A DNA stretch of 64,000 nt, from assembly GCF_005280205.1 (NCBI RefSeq), contig NZ_SUND01000007.1, positions 124,001 through 188,000 of the forward strand, given 5' to 3'. The notes under the pieces were generated by a model. The model was not told the DNA's origin. It made no database searches and saw only the letters and a program-made list of their open reading frames with translations. This stretch comes from Bacillus yapensis (GTDB taxonomy: Bacteria; Bacillota; Bacilli; Bacillales; Cytobacillaceae). Position numbers and translations under genes: made by a program. Of this stretch, positions 35,309-44,464 are shown in pieces. Position 1 is the first letter of the stretch. Every line of letters begins with the position of its first letter.

Positions 35309-36466
35309 TTACCAGTTAGCTCTAACCCTCTCCGCAAGTTGTACCATCCGCTCATGAGCATACTCATAGATTTGTAGATAACTCTGACAGAAGTAATCCC
35401 TGTCGTGCGTTTCAGATTCCTCATCTATGGCTCTATTTCTTGGACAACCACCGTAACATAAACTTAAATAGGGACAGCTTCTACATTTTTCTGGTAAATC
35501 TGGCTTCATCCCCTGGAACTTTGAAAACTTCTCATGATTAAGAATATCCATTAAGAAGTCCGTTCCTACATTCCCAAGTTTATAATCCTCACTTATGTAA
35601 AAATCACACGGGTATGCATCCCCGTTTTGTTCTAAAATTAACGTTTTAGGACATGATGGACGATGAGTACATAGCTCAGCCTCACTCCCTAAATAGACAC
35701 TAGCCATATTATCGAAAAAACGAATCGACATTTTAGGATGACCATCGTTGTACCAAATATCAAAAGCCTCACATAAAAAATCTCCATATTCTTCGGGAGT
35801 AATCAAATACTTTCCTGGTTTATCAGTTTCCTGTGAGCAAAAGTCCATACATGGAATAAATTGAACATAGGAAAAGCCCTCTTCTTCATAGAACTCCATC
35901 AGCTCTTTTGCTTTTCCAACATTATTTTCGTGAATAACCGTTAAAATATTAAAATCAACCTGATGTTTCCGTAAATAATTGATTCCCTTCATAATCCGGT
36001 CAAAGCTACCAAAGCCAGACCCAGTTACCCTTCTTGCATCATTGATTTGCTTGGGTCCATCTAGACTTACGCCAATTAAGAAATGATAGTGTTTGAAGAA
36101 TTGAGCCCACTCGTCATTTAGTAATGTGGCATTTGTTTGCAGCGCATTACTTATCATCGTATTTTTAGGAGCATATTGAGCTTGAAGACGAACGACCTCT
36201 TTAAAAAAATCAATACCTGCAAGTAGAGGTTCACCTCCCTGCCAAGCAAAGGAGGCAAATCCATTTGTAATCGCCATATATTCTTTGATAAATTTTTCTA
36301 GAATGCTAGAATCGATTCGCTCTATTCTATCTGGCTGACCACCACACCGACTATAGTAACAGTAATCACAGGCTAAATTACATGCTTCTGATACGGTTTT
36401 CCACATCACGCTGAGATTACTTATTGGATTACTTATTGAATTACTTGATATACAGTCTACTGTCAC
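35309..36466 (-). CDS. Anaerobic sulfatase-maturating enzyme (radical SAM/SPASM)
   Basis: A 385-residue radical SAM enzyme that converts the sulfatase active-site Cys to C-alpha-formylglycine. The CxxxCxxC cluster motif is CNLACDYC (about residues 29-36), followed by FAWQGGEPLL and IGVSLDGP. The C-terminal SPASM cysteines are visible (ELCTHRPSCPKTLILEQNGDAYPCDFY, KCRSCPYLSLCYGGCPRNR). The family's maturation partner lies just upstream. The start chosen is the GTG at 36466 with AGGAG 8 nt upstream. It is 21 bp downstream of the sulfatase gene on the same strand, so the pair is one operon. Confidence 0.92.
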   Translation of the reverse strand: MTVDCISSNSISNPISNLSVMWKTVSEACNLACDYCYYSRCGGQPDRIERIDSSILEKFIKEYMAITNGFASFAWQGGEPLLAGIDFFKEVVRLQAQYAPKNTMISNALQTNATLLNDEWAQFFKHYHFLIGVSLDGPKQINDARRVTGSGFGSFDRIMKGINYLRKHQVDFNILTVIHENNVGKAKELMEFYEEEGFSYVQFIPCMDFCSQETDKPGKYLITPEEYGDFLCEAFDIWYNDGHPKMSIRFFDNMASVYLGSEAELCTHRPSCPKTLILEQNGDAYPCDFYISEDYKLGNVGTDFLMDILNHEKFSKFQGMKPDLPEKCRSCPYLSLCYGGCPRNRAIDEESETHDRDYFCQSYLQIYEYAHERMVQLAERVRANW

Positions 36467-36487
36467 AAATTCCACTCCTAATTAAAA

Positions 36488-37831
36488 TTAGACTACTTCG
36501 GGTTCATAGGATGCTTTTACCTCAGAATGCAGTAATCTTTCCCGTTTGGTTGGTAGATTATCACGTTCATCGTCTGCTACTCGAGCATGAAGCATCAACT
36601 CAAATAACTTACTGCGCAACTCTAATGCCTCTGGTTTATGATATAAATTATTTAATTCCTGAGGGTCCTCATTTAAGTCATACAACTCTCCATCTTTAAA
36701 ATGGGAGTTATACCAGAGCTTATAGTCTTTCGTTCGAATTCCCATCGTGCCATGGCCATCAGCGAGAGTAACATAATCTCTTACAGGCAATCCTTCTTTA
36801 ATAGACGGAACTAATGAATGCCCCGGTAACCTGGCATCAGGATTAAGCCCCATTAATTCAAAAAGTGTCGGTACAAAGTCAATACTGGAAGCAAGAGTAT
36901 CAACCGTTTCACCCGCTTTGTATCCATCTGGGAATCGGATCATAAAAGGGACTCGAACCTCGGATTCATAGGCCGTTGCAGCCTTATTAAAAATTCCGTG
37001 TTCACCAAGTAATTCCCCATGGTCAGCAGCAAATACAATGAGGGTATTCTCTAATAGATTTTTTTCCTTCAACTTGTCTGTGATCATCCCTAGACAGTCA
37101 TCAACCATCTTAAGTAAACAATAATGCCCTGCAATCCCTTTCTTCATCATTTCATCCGTAATCTCACCGAATTTACTTCTAAATAGATCGTATCGTCTAC
37201 GATACGCTTCGGATTTTGTCTCGTATTCTTCTTGCTTCCTGTTTTCCGGTAGTGAGACATCCTCTGGTTTACAATAATCCAAGTATTTCTCTGGCATCAC
37301 ATATGGTTCATGTGGAGCATGGAACCCTATGAACAAAGCAAAAGGGTCTTCATCAACATTCAATCTTTCTAGAGCGTCGCAGGCACGTCTCGCTACATGA
37401 ATATCAAAATAGTTTTCTTCTTGCTCTGGCGTAGCGGCAGGTTCAAAATGATTCCAGCCATCTTGATCACCAAATGATTTTCCCACCGGAACCTGAATAT
37501 GAAAACTACCAGCATGGATCATATGTGTTTTACCTACAGATACACATCTATATCCATAATCCCTTAACAACGACATCCAAGTCGTCTCACCTTCCGTACT
37601 AAATTTAACATTACCACTTACCCCTATTTTCCATGGATGTCTTCCTGTTAAAAATGTATGTCTAGATGGCACACATGGAGATGCGGCCGTAAAAAAATTT
37701 CCAAAAGTAACAGATTCACTTCGAAGCTGTTCCATATGTGGATAATTGGCATACGGCTGCCGTTCGGGTCCGATAGAATCTTCTCGTTGTTGGTCAGTCA
37801 TGATAAAAATAACATTCATATTCTTCTTCAC
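36488..37831 (-). CDS. Cys-type sulfatase
   Basis: A 447-residue alkaline-phosphatase-superfamily hydrolase. Metal-binding IFIMTDQQREDS at the N terminus, the sulfatase signature C53-V-P-S-R with TFLTG following, GKTHM and FAADHGELLGEHGIFNK (second metal site). The C in CxPSR must be oxidised to formylglycine by the neighbouring anSME. No signal peptide is seen, so the substrate is probably imported or made inside the cell. Start chosen at GTG 37831 with AAGGAG 8 nt upstream; an ATG 12 nt later is an alternative. The regulator on the other strand is AraC-type. The substrate is unknown (sulfated sugar, choline or aryl sulfate). Confidence 0.9.
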   Translation of the reverse strand: MKKNMNVIFIMTDQQREDSIGPERQPYANYPHMEQLRSESVTFGNFFTAASPCVPSRHTFLTGRHPWKIGVSGNVKFSTEGETTWMSLLRDYGYRCVSVGKTHMIHAGSFHIQVPVGKSFGDQDGWNHFEPAATPEQEENYFDIHVARRACDALERLNVDEDPFALFIGFHAPHEPYVMPEKYLDYCKPEDVSLPENRKQEEYETKSEAYRRRYDLFRSKFGEITDEMMKKGIAGHYCLLKMVDDCLGMITDKLKEKNLLENTLIVFAADHGELLGEHGIFNKAATAYESEVRVPFMIRFPDGYKAGETVDTLASSIDFVPTLFELMGLNPDARLPGHSLVPSIKEGLPVRDYVTLADGHGTMGIRTKDYKLWYNSHFKDGELYDLNEDPQELNNLYHKPEALELRSKLFELMLHARVADDERDNLPTKRERLLHSEVKASYEPEVV

Positions 37832-37944
37832 TTTCACCACTCCTTTTTCACTTCAACTATTTATCATTCATTTTAATGGAACGTGACCATGGGAAGAATA
37901 TCAAAATGTTCGGTGAAGGGTTGTCAATTTGTTGTCTTTTCTTT

Positions 37945-37962
37945 TTAGCAATTAATTGCTAA
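37945..37962. promoter_or_regulatory. 18-bp palindromic operator candidate between sulfatase and araC genes
   Basis: TTAGCAATTAATTGCTAA is a perfect palindrome in the divergent region. It lies near the araC -35 and 22 bp upstream of the TTGACA (37918-37923, minus) that could serve the sulfatase operon. Confidence 0.55.
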
Positions 37963-37980
37963 ACCAATTATTTTCTAAGA

Positions 37981-37986
37981 TATAAT
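37981..37986 (+). promoter_or_regulatory. -10 box of the araC gene
   Basis: TATAAT at 37981-37986; a TTGCTA at 37956-37961 could be a poorly spaced -35. Confidence 0.4.
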
Positions 37987-38066
37987 GATTGTAGTAAGCG
38001 TTTTTATAAAAAGTATTTATTTGATAGTTTGTTAGATTCTAGCTTTGATGAATAGGAGGGTCACTA

Positions 38067-38918
38067 GTGCAGGAATTTTCCCATGAATACGCATATCATT
38101 GGTTTTTTTACCCGACTTCAATAGAAAAAGGAGGGGGGATTTGGCCGATTCGATCTGGTTGCAACGTGGCAAAACCGAATTTTAAAATTGGTCCGCGCAT
38201 CATCAATTACTATAGCTTGCATTTTGTTTTAGGTGGAGAAGGAGAAATCACTCTTGGAGAATCAAAAAATCGGCTCAGATCCGGAGATTTGTTTTGCCTT
38301 TTTCCAAATCAAACACACCAATACATAACAGATCCTGACAATTCATTAGAATTATTTTGGCTGGCTATTGATGGAAAACAGGCTTCTTCCCTTTTAAATC
38401 GAATTGGTTTAACAGAGCACTCCTATCATATTCCAGATTTCATTACTATAGAAATTACAAACGTTATAGATGAACTCATTAAACAATTCAAAGAAATGGG
38501 AAAGGACGATGAGTTCATTCGACTCAGTTTAATCTATAAACTGTTCCATAGTCTTTCCATCCGAGCAAAGGAAAAGAACCTGACTCCGATAACGAGTGGG
38601 AAATGGATTCAACTGAGCAAACAATATATGGATATGCACTTTGCAGACGGTATAACAGTGAATGACGTTGCGAAATACATCGGTATTCACCGTTCACATT
38701 TTACCACTAGATTCACATCCGAAATTGGCGTTAGCCCAAGTCACTATCTATTAGCTTTAAAAATGAAAAAAGCTTCAGCCATGATTTCAGATCGTTCATT
38801 CACGATTACAGAAATCGCCTTTTCCCTTGGATATTCCGACCTGTATTCCTTTTCAAAAGTTTTTAAAAAATATACAGGTGTTTCGCCAAAACAATTTTTG
38901 GCGAAAAAAAAGGGCTGA
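38067..38918 (+). CDS. AraC family regulator with cupin-type N domain
   Basis: A 283-residue AraC/XylS protein. The N-terminal cupin-like sensor (about 1-160) contains YYSLHFVLGGEGEITLGESKNRLRSGDLFCLFPNQTHQY. The C-terminal double HTH covers 185-283 (DVAKYIGIHRSHFTTRFTSEIGVSPSHYLL and ITEIAFSLGYSDLYSFSKVFKKYTGVSPKQFL). GGAGGG precedes the GTG start. It is divergent from the sulfatase-anSME operon and probably activates it on binding a sugar-like inducer (inference). Its stop overlaps the start of a terminator hairpin. Confidence 0.9.
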   Translation: MQEFSHEYAYHWFFYPTSIEKGGGIWPIRSGCNVAKPNFKIGPRIINYYSLHFVLGGEGEITLGESKNRLRSGDLFCLFPNQTHQYITDPDNSLELFWLAIDGKQASSLLNRIGLTEHSYHIPDFITIEITNVIDELIKQFKEMGKDDEFIRLSLIYKLFHSLSIRAKEKNLTPITSGKWIQLSKQYMDMHFADGITVNDVAKYIGIHRSHFTTRFTSEIGVSPSHYLLALKMKKASAMISDRSFTITEIAFSLGYSDLYSFSKVFKKYTGVSPKQFLAKKKG

Positions 38919-38957
38919 CATGAGTCGGGTTCGATCCGCGTTCATGTCAGCCTTTTC
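38913..38957 (+). terminator. araC terminator
   Basis: GGCTGACATGA (38913-38923) pairs with TCATGTCAGCC (38942-38952), followed by TTTT. Confidence 0.8.
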
Positions 38958-38968
38958 CTTATACCATA

Positions 38969-39943
38969 CTACTCTTCCGCACTTTCTTTCCCAAAACTAT
39001 CAAGCATAGCACGCACTTCGTCCGTTGACTTTGTGCTCATCAATTGATTTCTCAATTCTCCTGCTCCTCGAAATCCTTTTACATAGATCTTGAAAAAGCG
39101 ATGCAGAGCAGTGAATGGACGTGGCTCTAACTCTTGTGAATATTTATCATGGAGATCGAGATGCAATCTTAACAGATTAAGCAGTTCCTCACTACCATGT
39201 TCTTTCGGTTCTTTTTCAAAGGCAAATGGATTTTTAAAAATACCACGGCCTATCATAACTCCATCAACACCATATTGTTCCACAAGCTTTAAGCCCATTT
39301 CACGATCAAGAATATCCCCATTGATCGTCAAAAGTGTATCTGGCGCTATCTCGTCACGGAGTTTCTTAATCTCCGGAATCAGCTCCCAATGCGCATCTAC
39401 TTGGCTCATTTCCTTTCTAGTACGCAAATGAATAGAAAGGTTCGCGATATCCTGTTTCAATATATGGGTCAGCCATTCCTTCCACTCGCCAACTTCCGTG
39501 TAACCAAGTCTTGTTTTTACGCTTACAGGCAATCCTCCTGCTTTTGCCGCTTGGACGATTTCAGCAGCGACTTCTGGACGTAGGATAAGGCCGCTCCCCT
39601 TCCCTTTGGATGTCACATTAGGGACTGGACAGCCCATATTAATATCGATGCCCTTATATCCAAGCTCCGCCATACCAATACTCATTTGCCGAAAATATTC
39701 GGGCTTATCCCCCCATATATGTGCCACAATCGGTTGTTCATCTTCTGTAAAAAGTAAACGCCCACGCACACTTCGGTTTCCCTCAGGATGGCAATAACTC
39801 TCCGTGTTTGCGAACTCTGTAAAAAACACATCCGGTCGACCTGCTTTACTTACTACATGGCGAAATACAACATCCGTCACATCTTCCATTGGTGCAAGTA
39901 CAAAAAACGGTCGTGGCAATTCACGCCAAAAATTCTCTATCAC
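38969..39943 (-). CDS. tRNA-dihydrouridine synthase (YfjN-like)
   Basis: A 324-residue FMN-dependent Dus protein that reduces uridine to dihydrouridine in tRNA. Motifs: [48 protein letters not shown] (the Cys acts as acid), [20 protein letters not shown], and [14 protein letters not shown]. It starts the run of genes in the same order as B. subtilis yfjN-O-P-pdaA and is encoded downstream of the methyltransferase gene across a 352-bp gap. The start is GTG with a weak ribosome site. Confidence 0.92.
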   Translation of the reverse strand: MIENFWRELPRPFFVLAPMEDVTDVVFRHVVSKAGRPDVFFTEFANTESYCHPEGNRSVRGRLLFTEDEQPIVAHIWGDKPEYFRQMSIGMAELGYKGIDINMGCPVPNVTSKGKGSGLILRPEVAAEIVQAAKAGGLPVSVKTRLGYTEVGEWKEWLTHILKQDIANLSIHLRTRKEMSQVDAHWELIPEIKKLRDEIAPDTLLTINGDILDREMGLKLVEQYGVDGVMIGRGIFKNPFAFEKEPKEHGSEELLNLLRLHLDLHDKYSQELEPRPFTALHRFFKIYVKGFRGAGELRNQLMSTKSTDEVRAMLDSFGKESAEE

Positions 39944-40171
39944 TTCAAACTCAAATCCTCTCGTTCCTATTTCTGTACATCACTAAAAATCTCTTCCGAT
40001 TTTACCACACTCAAACCCGCATTGCACCGTTCGCTGTCATAATAAAGTTTTCCGAAATCACCTGTTTTTCCCGCTCTTTTCCTTCGTTTTCTCACTTTCC
40101 CACGCTCTTTTTTCACGCTTTTTCCCACTCTTTTCCTCCAGTTAGAATAAAGTTTACCGAGTCCACAAAAA
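39944..40171. other. Intergenic low-complexity region, no gene seen
   Basis: Pyrimidine-rich runs on the plus strand repeat a CNCTCTTTT-like unit between 40070 and 40138, and AATAAAGTTTWCCGA occurs twice (40043-40057 and 40146-40160). No open frame fits. Confidence 0.5.
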
Positions 40172-40201
40172 ACAAAAAGGCTTATCCCGTAAGGGATAGC
40201 C
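40172..40201 (-). terminator. Terminator of the TrmA-type methyltransferase gene
   Basis: On the minus strand GGCTATCCC (40193-40201) pairs with GGGATAAGCC (40179-40188) with one bulge, followed by TTTTT. It lies about 95 bp past the stop. Confidence 0.7.
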
Positions 40202-40295
40202 CTATGTTTCTCATGCTTTTTTACGAAATCTTTTTTCTCACTCGAAGGAGAAATCGGAAAGGATTATTATGACGTAAGAAAGAATTATTGATTAG

Positions 40296-41678
40296 TTACA
40301 ATTTCAATACTAACTTCGTCACTACTTCTACGTGCGCCGTCTGTGGAAACATATCGACTGGCTGCATGAATTCAACCTTGTATTTTGGTGACAATACGGC
40401 GATATCCTTCGCCAAAGTTGATGGGTTACATGATACGTATACTACTTTTTTCGGTTTCACCTGTAAAATGGTTTTCAGTAATTGCTGGTCAAGCCCTGTA
40501 CGTGGCGGGTCAACAATAACCACATCCGGCTTCCAGCCTTCCTTCGCCCATTTCGGCATGACCTCTTCTGTTTTTCCAACCTCATATTTAGCATGCTTAA
40601 TCCCATGACGAGCCGCATTTTTCTTAGCATCTTCAATCGATTCACGAATGACATCCATACCGCGAATTTCACCAGCTTTATCAGCCACCCACAAACCAAT
40701 CGTACCGACACCACAATAAGCATCGACAACCTTTTCCGTTCCTGTTAATCCTGCTGAGTCCTTAACCTCATTATAGAGTCTGATTGTTTGCTCAGGGTTC
40801 AATTGGAAAAATGTTCGCGCAGAAAGCTCAAATTGCAAATCACCCAGCGTCTCCTGGATAAAATCGTTTCCTTCTAATGTGACCGATTCATCGCCAAAAA
40901 TAAGTGACGTTTTCTGTCCATTGACGTTTTGCACAATCGACTTCACTTCAGGAACGTGAGTCTTAATCTTCTCAACAAGAATATTCTTTTTCGGCAATTC
41001 TTTTTGTGAGGTAATTAAAACGATTTGCAGTTCGCCAGTCTGGATCCCAACTCTCGCTACAATTGTCCGAACAATGCCTTTTCTCGTTTTTTCATTATAA
41101 ATCGAAATATTGAGTTCCTGTAAAATTCGTTTGACTGCTTCAGTCGCTTTATTTGTTAATGGATGTTGAACCGCACATTGCTGAATATTGATCAGCTTGT
41201 GCGAATTGATTCCATACAAGCCAGCTAACACTTGACCATCACGGCTTCCAACCTGGAACTGACTCTTATTACGATAATTCCACGGGTCTTCCATTCCAAT
41301 CGTTTCTCGAATTTCTAGCGCATCCACTTTTAACTTCGTATGTCGTTCCAGAGACTGAATGACAATATCTCGTTTCTCTCTTAGCTGCTGGTCATAGCGC
41401 AAATGCTGAAGCTGGCAACCTCCACACTCCTCATACACCGGACACGGCGGCTGAACTCGGTATTCTGACTTCTTGCGGATTTTTTTAATCTTTCCTTCCG
41501 CAAATTTCGGATGAACCTTTGTTGCTTCTACTACGACTTCTTCCCCCGGCAGAGCACCTGGTACAAAGACTACCTGCTTTTTAAAATAACCGACACCTTC
41601 CCCATTGATCCCTAGTCGCTTGATCGTTAAAGGAAAGGTTTGCTTCAGTTCGATTTTCACTGTTTGTTCTTTTTTCAT
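40296..41678 (-). CDS. TrmA/RlmD family RNA uridine-C5 methyltransferase (YfjO-like)
   Basis: A 460-residue SAM-dependent rRNA/tRNA m5U methyltransferase. An N-terminal TRAM domain (about 10-68) is followed by a [4Fe-4S] cluster of C79, C85 and C88 ([14 protein letters not shown]) plus a distal Cys near residue 167. The methylase core shows [36 protein letters not shown] and the catalytic [11 protein letters not shown]. It neighbours Dus and the AlkA-like glycosylase as B. subtilis yfjO does; whether it methylates 23S rRNA U747, U1939 or another site is not told by sequence. Confidence 0.92.
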   Translation of the reverse strand: MKKEQTVKIELKQTFPLTIKRLGINGEGVGYFKKQVVFVPGALPGEEVVVEATKVHPKFAEGKIKKIRKKSEYRVQPPCPVYEECGGCQLQHLRYDQQLREKRDIVIQSLERHTKLKVDALEIRETIGMEDPWNYRNKSQFQVGSRDGQVLAGLYGINSHKLINIQQCAVQHPLTNKATEAVKRILQELNISIYNEKTRKGIVRTIVARVGIQTGELQIVLITSQKELPKKNILVEKIKTHVPEVKSIVQNVNGQKTSLIFGDESVTLEGNDFIQETLGDLQFELSARTFFQLNPEQTIRLYNEVKDSAGLTGTEKVVDAYCGVGTIGLWVADKAGEIRGMDVIRESIEDAKKNAARHGIKHAKYEVGKTEEVMPKWAKEGWKPDVVIVDPPRTGLDQQLLKTILQVKPKKVVYVSCNPSTLAKDIAVLSPKYKVEFMQPVDMFPQTAHVEVVTKLVLKL

Positions 41679-41702
41679 GATGCTTCACTCCATCTATTCG
41701 TT

Positions 41703-42551
41703 CTACATTGCTTCCTCAAGACTTCTCCATAAATATAGGGAAGCATAGCTTAAATAAGGCTCCCACGCCTTTTTATATTCTTCCATCTCTTTTAGAGTTG
41801 GCTTACTCTCAAGATTATATAGTTTTTTCAATGCATTTTGGAGACCAATATCTGCCACTGGAAAAAGATTCGGACGACCTAATCCAAACATCAATAGATT
41901 CTGGACAGTCCACGGTCCGACACCACGAAGCTTGATTAATTCCTTCATAATCTCTTCATCTGTTTTCTTATGAAGACTATCTATATCTAGAGTCCCATCT
42001 ACAATGGCTTGAGCAATGCCGATGACATACTCCGCTTTTCTACCGCTAAATTGCAGCTCCCTTAAATCCTCGACAGCAAGACTCGCTACTTTTTCAGGCT
42101 GTGGGTAAAAGAATACGCCTTCTACTTCAGAGCCGAATGTCTTCACAAACCGCTCCGTTAACGTATGCGCAAAACTCAAGTTTAACTGCTGATGAACAAT
42201 ACATTTTAATAGACAGCCATAAGCATCAAAATCAAGGACCAGTGGTGTTCCTCGATGTTTTTCAAAAATCGGATATAGATCGGTCATTTGAAAATGATCA
42301 TGAATGTCCGTTAACGGTTTGTTCCATTGAAAAATATGGGCAAGTTTTTCGATGACTTCGGGATTATCTGAAGAAATGCTGAACTCTGGATCATCCGTAC
42401 TCCCGATCGCTTTCACTTCAACCACCTGTCGTCTCTCATTCACCATAAGCGGAACTTTGACACTTCTATTGACTCTATCAATCGCATGAAGTGGATCAAG
42501 AGCAAGCCTGTCCAACACCAAATCAAAATTATAAGGTCCCGTAATTTTCAC
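41703..42551 (-). CDS. DNA-3-methyladenine glycosylase II (AlkA/YfjP-like)
   Basis: A 282-residue HhH-GPD glycosylase excising alkylated purines. The N-terminal AlkA-type domain covers about 1-100. The helix-hairpin-helix is ELIKLRGVGPWTVQNLLMFGLGR (about 207-229), with the catalytic Asp in VADIGLQ (about 236). No FeS cysteines are present, as in AlkA. It is 24 bp upstream of the RNA methyltransferase on the same strand, as in the B. subtilis yfjO-yfjP pair. Confidence 0.9.
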   Translation of the reverse strand: MKITGPYNFDLVLDRLALDPLHAIDRVNRSVKVPLMVNERRQVVEVKAIGSTDDPEFSISSDNPEVIEKLAHIFQWNKPLTDIHDHFQMTDLYPIFEKHRGTPLVLDFDAYGCLLKCIVHQQLNLSFAHTLTERFVKTFGSEVEGVFFYPQPEKVASLAVEDLRELQFSGRKAEYVIGIAQAIVDGTLDIDSLHKKTDEEIMKELIKLRGVGPWTVQNLLMFGLGRPNLFPVADIGLQNALKKLYNLESKPTLKEMEEYKKAWEPYLSYASLYLWRSLEEAM

Positions 42552-42597
42552 CGTTATCCCACCTAGTCAATTTGCCGATATTATAGCATTAATTACG

Positions 42598-42634
42598 AAA
42601 AAAAGCCCATTCCCGAACTTTACGAGACATGGGC
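42598..42634 (-). terminator. Terminator of pdaA
   Basis: GCCCAT (42605-42610) pairs with ATGGGC (42629-42634), with a seven-T run on the minus strand. Confidence 0.7.
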
Positions 42635-42642
42635 CTTATCAC

Positions 42643-43437
42643 TTAAAAAAGGATTGGGTTCTTCATTGCTTTACTTTTCATCAAATCATCGAGAGTCTTA
42701 AACGTATACCCTCTCTTCTTTAAGTCTTTAATGGCTTTTTCGAGAGCATCGGCATTATCCTTGGATACGCTATGAAGCAGAATCACGGCACCAGGATGAA
42801 CTTGTCTCATAATATTGTCGTAGGCGTATTGCCAGCCTCTTTGCTCATTGACCTTCCAATCGACAAAAGCAACCGACCACATGATATGGGTATAGCCTTG
42901 TTCCTTCGCAAGCTTAAGGGTTCTTTCGCTAAGCACGCCTCGAGGTGGACGTAAATACACCATATTTCTAATTCCCGTGATCTCTTCTGTTTTCTTTCGA
43001 ACTTTTTCTAATTCCCTCTCCAGCCGACCATCATCAACCTTTGTTAAATCAGGGTGATAATACGAGTGATTGCCAATAATATGACCATCCTCCGCCATTC
43101 TTCGAACCAAATCAGGCTGGCTTTCCAAATAGTGTCCTGTTAGAAAAAATGCTGCAGGGACCTTTTCTTTTTTCAGAATGTCTAAAAACTGTTCCGTATA
43201 GCCGTTTTCGTATCCATTATCAAAGGTTAAATAAATATCTTTTCTTTCTGGGTCCCCTTTGTATACGGCATCATATTTTTCGAGTAGCTGGTCTAACTCT
43301 GGCCCCGCTTCAGCAGGCTGCTCATCTCTACCTTTTTTAAAACCCCAGTGAATAGCTGTATTGCTAACACTTGCTGAAGCAGTGGTGGTAACGAGCATAA
43401 AAGTAAATAGGAAACAAATACTTCGTTTAAGTTTCAT
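42643..43437 (-). CDS. pdaA: Delta-lactam-biosynthetic peptidoglycan deacetylase
   Basis: A 264-residue secreted polysaccharide deacetylase of family CE4 that deacetylates muramic acid to make spore cortex delta-lactam, needed for germination. Signal peptide at 1-23 (FLFTFMLVTTTASA). NodB motifs are DIYLTFDNGYENGY, HIIGNHSYYHPDL, YLRPPRGVLSERTL, and a C-terminal VILLHSVSKDNADAL. The N-terminal IHWGFKKGRDEQP is the PdaA signature. The ATG at 43437 follows AGGAGGAG. The gene order with yfjN-O-P matches B. subtilis, where pdaA is yfjS, except that yfjQ and yfjR are missing here. Confidence 0.94.
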   Translation of the reverse strand: MKLKRSICFLFTFMLVTTTASASVSNTAIHWGFKKGRDEQPAEAGPELDQLLEKYDAVYKGDPERKDIYLTFDNGYENGYTEQFLDILKKEKVPAAFFLTGHYLESQPDLVRRMAEDGHIIGNHSYYHPDLTKVDDGRLERELEKVRKKTEEITGIRNMVYLRPPRGVLSERTLKLAKEQGYTHIMWSVAFVDWKVNEQRGWQYAYDNIMRQVHPGAVILLHSVSKDNADALEKAIKDLKKRGYTFKTLDDLMKSKAMKNPILF

Positions 43438-43506
43438 TCCTTCTCCTCCTACTAACACTTTTTCCTTATTTTTCGTTAATTGGAGGGAAAAGATGATTTA
43501 CAATGA

Positions 43507-43728
43507 TTACCTTTTCGCTGAAACAGCAAATCCAAAAGCTATAAATGGCAAAAGTATAAATAAGATAAAAATTCCTTTTTGCGTCGCAAGAATAATGGCT
43601 GGCACGAGCAGTGCTAACCCGCTAAAAAAGTGCGCGAGCCAAGACTTTTTCCAAAGGCCAAAAAGAAACAACAATCCACCCAAAATCAATAATCCCCATA
43701 GACCGATTCCCACTAATAAGAAATCCAT
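43507..43728 (-). CDS. Small membrane protein, YfjT-region
   Basis: A 73-residue protein with two or three hydrophobic helices (WGLLILGGLLFLFGLW, FFSGLALLVPAIILA, IFILFILLPFIAFGF). AGGAGGAA precedes the ATG at proper spacing. No family recognised. It lies just upstream of pdaA on the same strand but 69 bp away. Confidence 0.7.
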   Translation of the reverse strand: MDFLLVGIGLWGLLILGGLLFLFGLWKKSWLAHFFSGLALLVPAIILATQKGIFILFILLPFIAFGFAVSAKR

Positions 43729-43809
43729 TGTGAATTCCTCCGAATCATTTTTCTTTAGTATATTCAGGTTTTGTACAAGTGGAGACTACTTCTGGAACTA
43801 AATTGGATC

Positions 43810-43842
43810 AAAAAACTGCATCTCAAATTGATTGAGATACAG
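43810..43842 (-). terminator. Terminator of cueP
   Basis: CTGCATCTC (43816-43824) pairs with GAGATACAG (43834-43842) with one G-T pair, followed on the minus strand by six T. Confidence 0.7.
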
Positions 43843-43849
43843 TTCATTT

Positions 43850-44374
43850 TTAGCTCAACTTCATCGTGGTGACACAAGTCCCATCCTTTTCAAAAGTCGA
43901 TAACTCCGATGATACGGTTTTTCCGTCATAAGCAATCGTAATTTTATAAGTTTCATCACGAGGAAGCCATAAATCGAAAAATCCGTTTGCTTGAGACATC
44001 ATCTTTTCGTCTACTACAACATCGCCATCTTCATTTTCAATATGTACATCGAATTCTTTTTCTACCAATTCTCCTTGACAGCCAGTCAAGCTATGATTCG
44101 TACAAGGATGAGTTTCATTGATATAAGGTGCGATGGAAACAAAAAATTCATCTTCCGGAAGGTCATACAATGTCTCTTTCTTGTCTAGATCGGTAACAAT
44201 CAATTGCGTTGATGTAATGGATGCAGTTTCGTCTTCAATACTCCATGTACTATAATCATGAACCAATTGCTTAATGTCCACCGATTCATCATTACTAGGA
44301 GTACTCTCCTCACCACTACAAGCAGCCAACAACATACTAGCAAACAAAATAAGGGTCAAAATCTTTGATTTCAT
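43850..44374 (-). CDS. cueP: CueP-like copper-binding lipoprotein
   Basis: A 174-residue lipoprotein (lipobox LLAAC, C19). The mature part carries the CueP family pattern: HPCTNHSLTGCQGEL (two Cys and two His), ANGFFDLWLPRDETYKITIAYDGKTVSSELST and the C-terminal DGTCVTTMKLS Cys. CueP sequesters copper in the Salmonella periplasm; here the protein would sit on the outer face of the membrane. Not part of the B. subtilis yfj region, so an insertion. Single gene with its own terminator. Confidence 0.85.
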   Translation of the reverse strand: MKSKILTLILFASMLLAACSGEESTPSNDESVDIKQLVHDYSTWSIEDETASITSTQLIVTDLDKKETLYDLPEDEFFVSIAPYINETHPCTNHSLTGCQGELVEKEFDVHIENEDGDVVVDEKMMSQANGFFDLWLPRDETYKITIAYDGKTVSSELSTFEKDGTCVTTMKLS

Positions 44375-44464
44375 ATAGTCACCTCAATTCGCATTCCCTT
44401 ATTTTAAAATTATACTATTTCTGTCCTAGATGAAAATCGATTTCCGATACTAGACACAATATTT

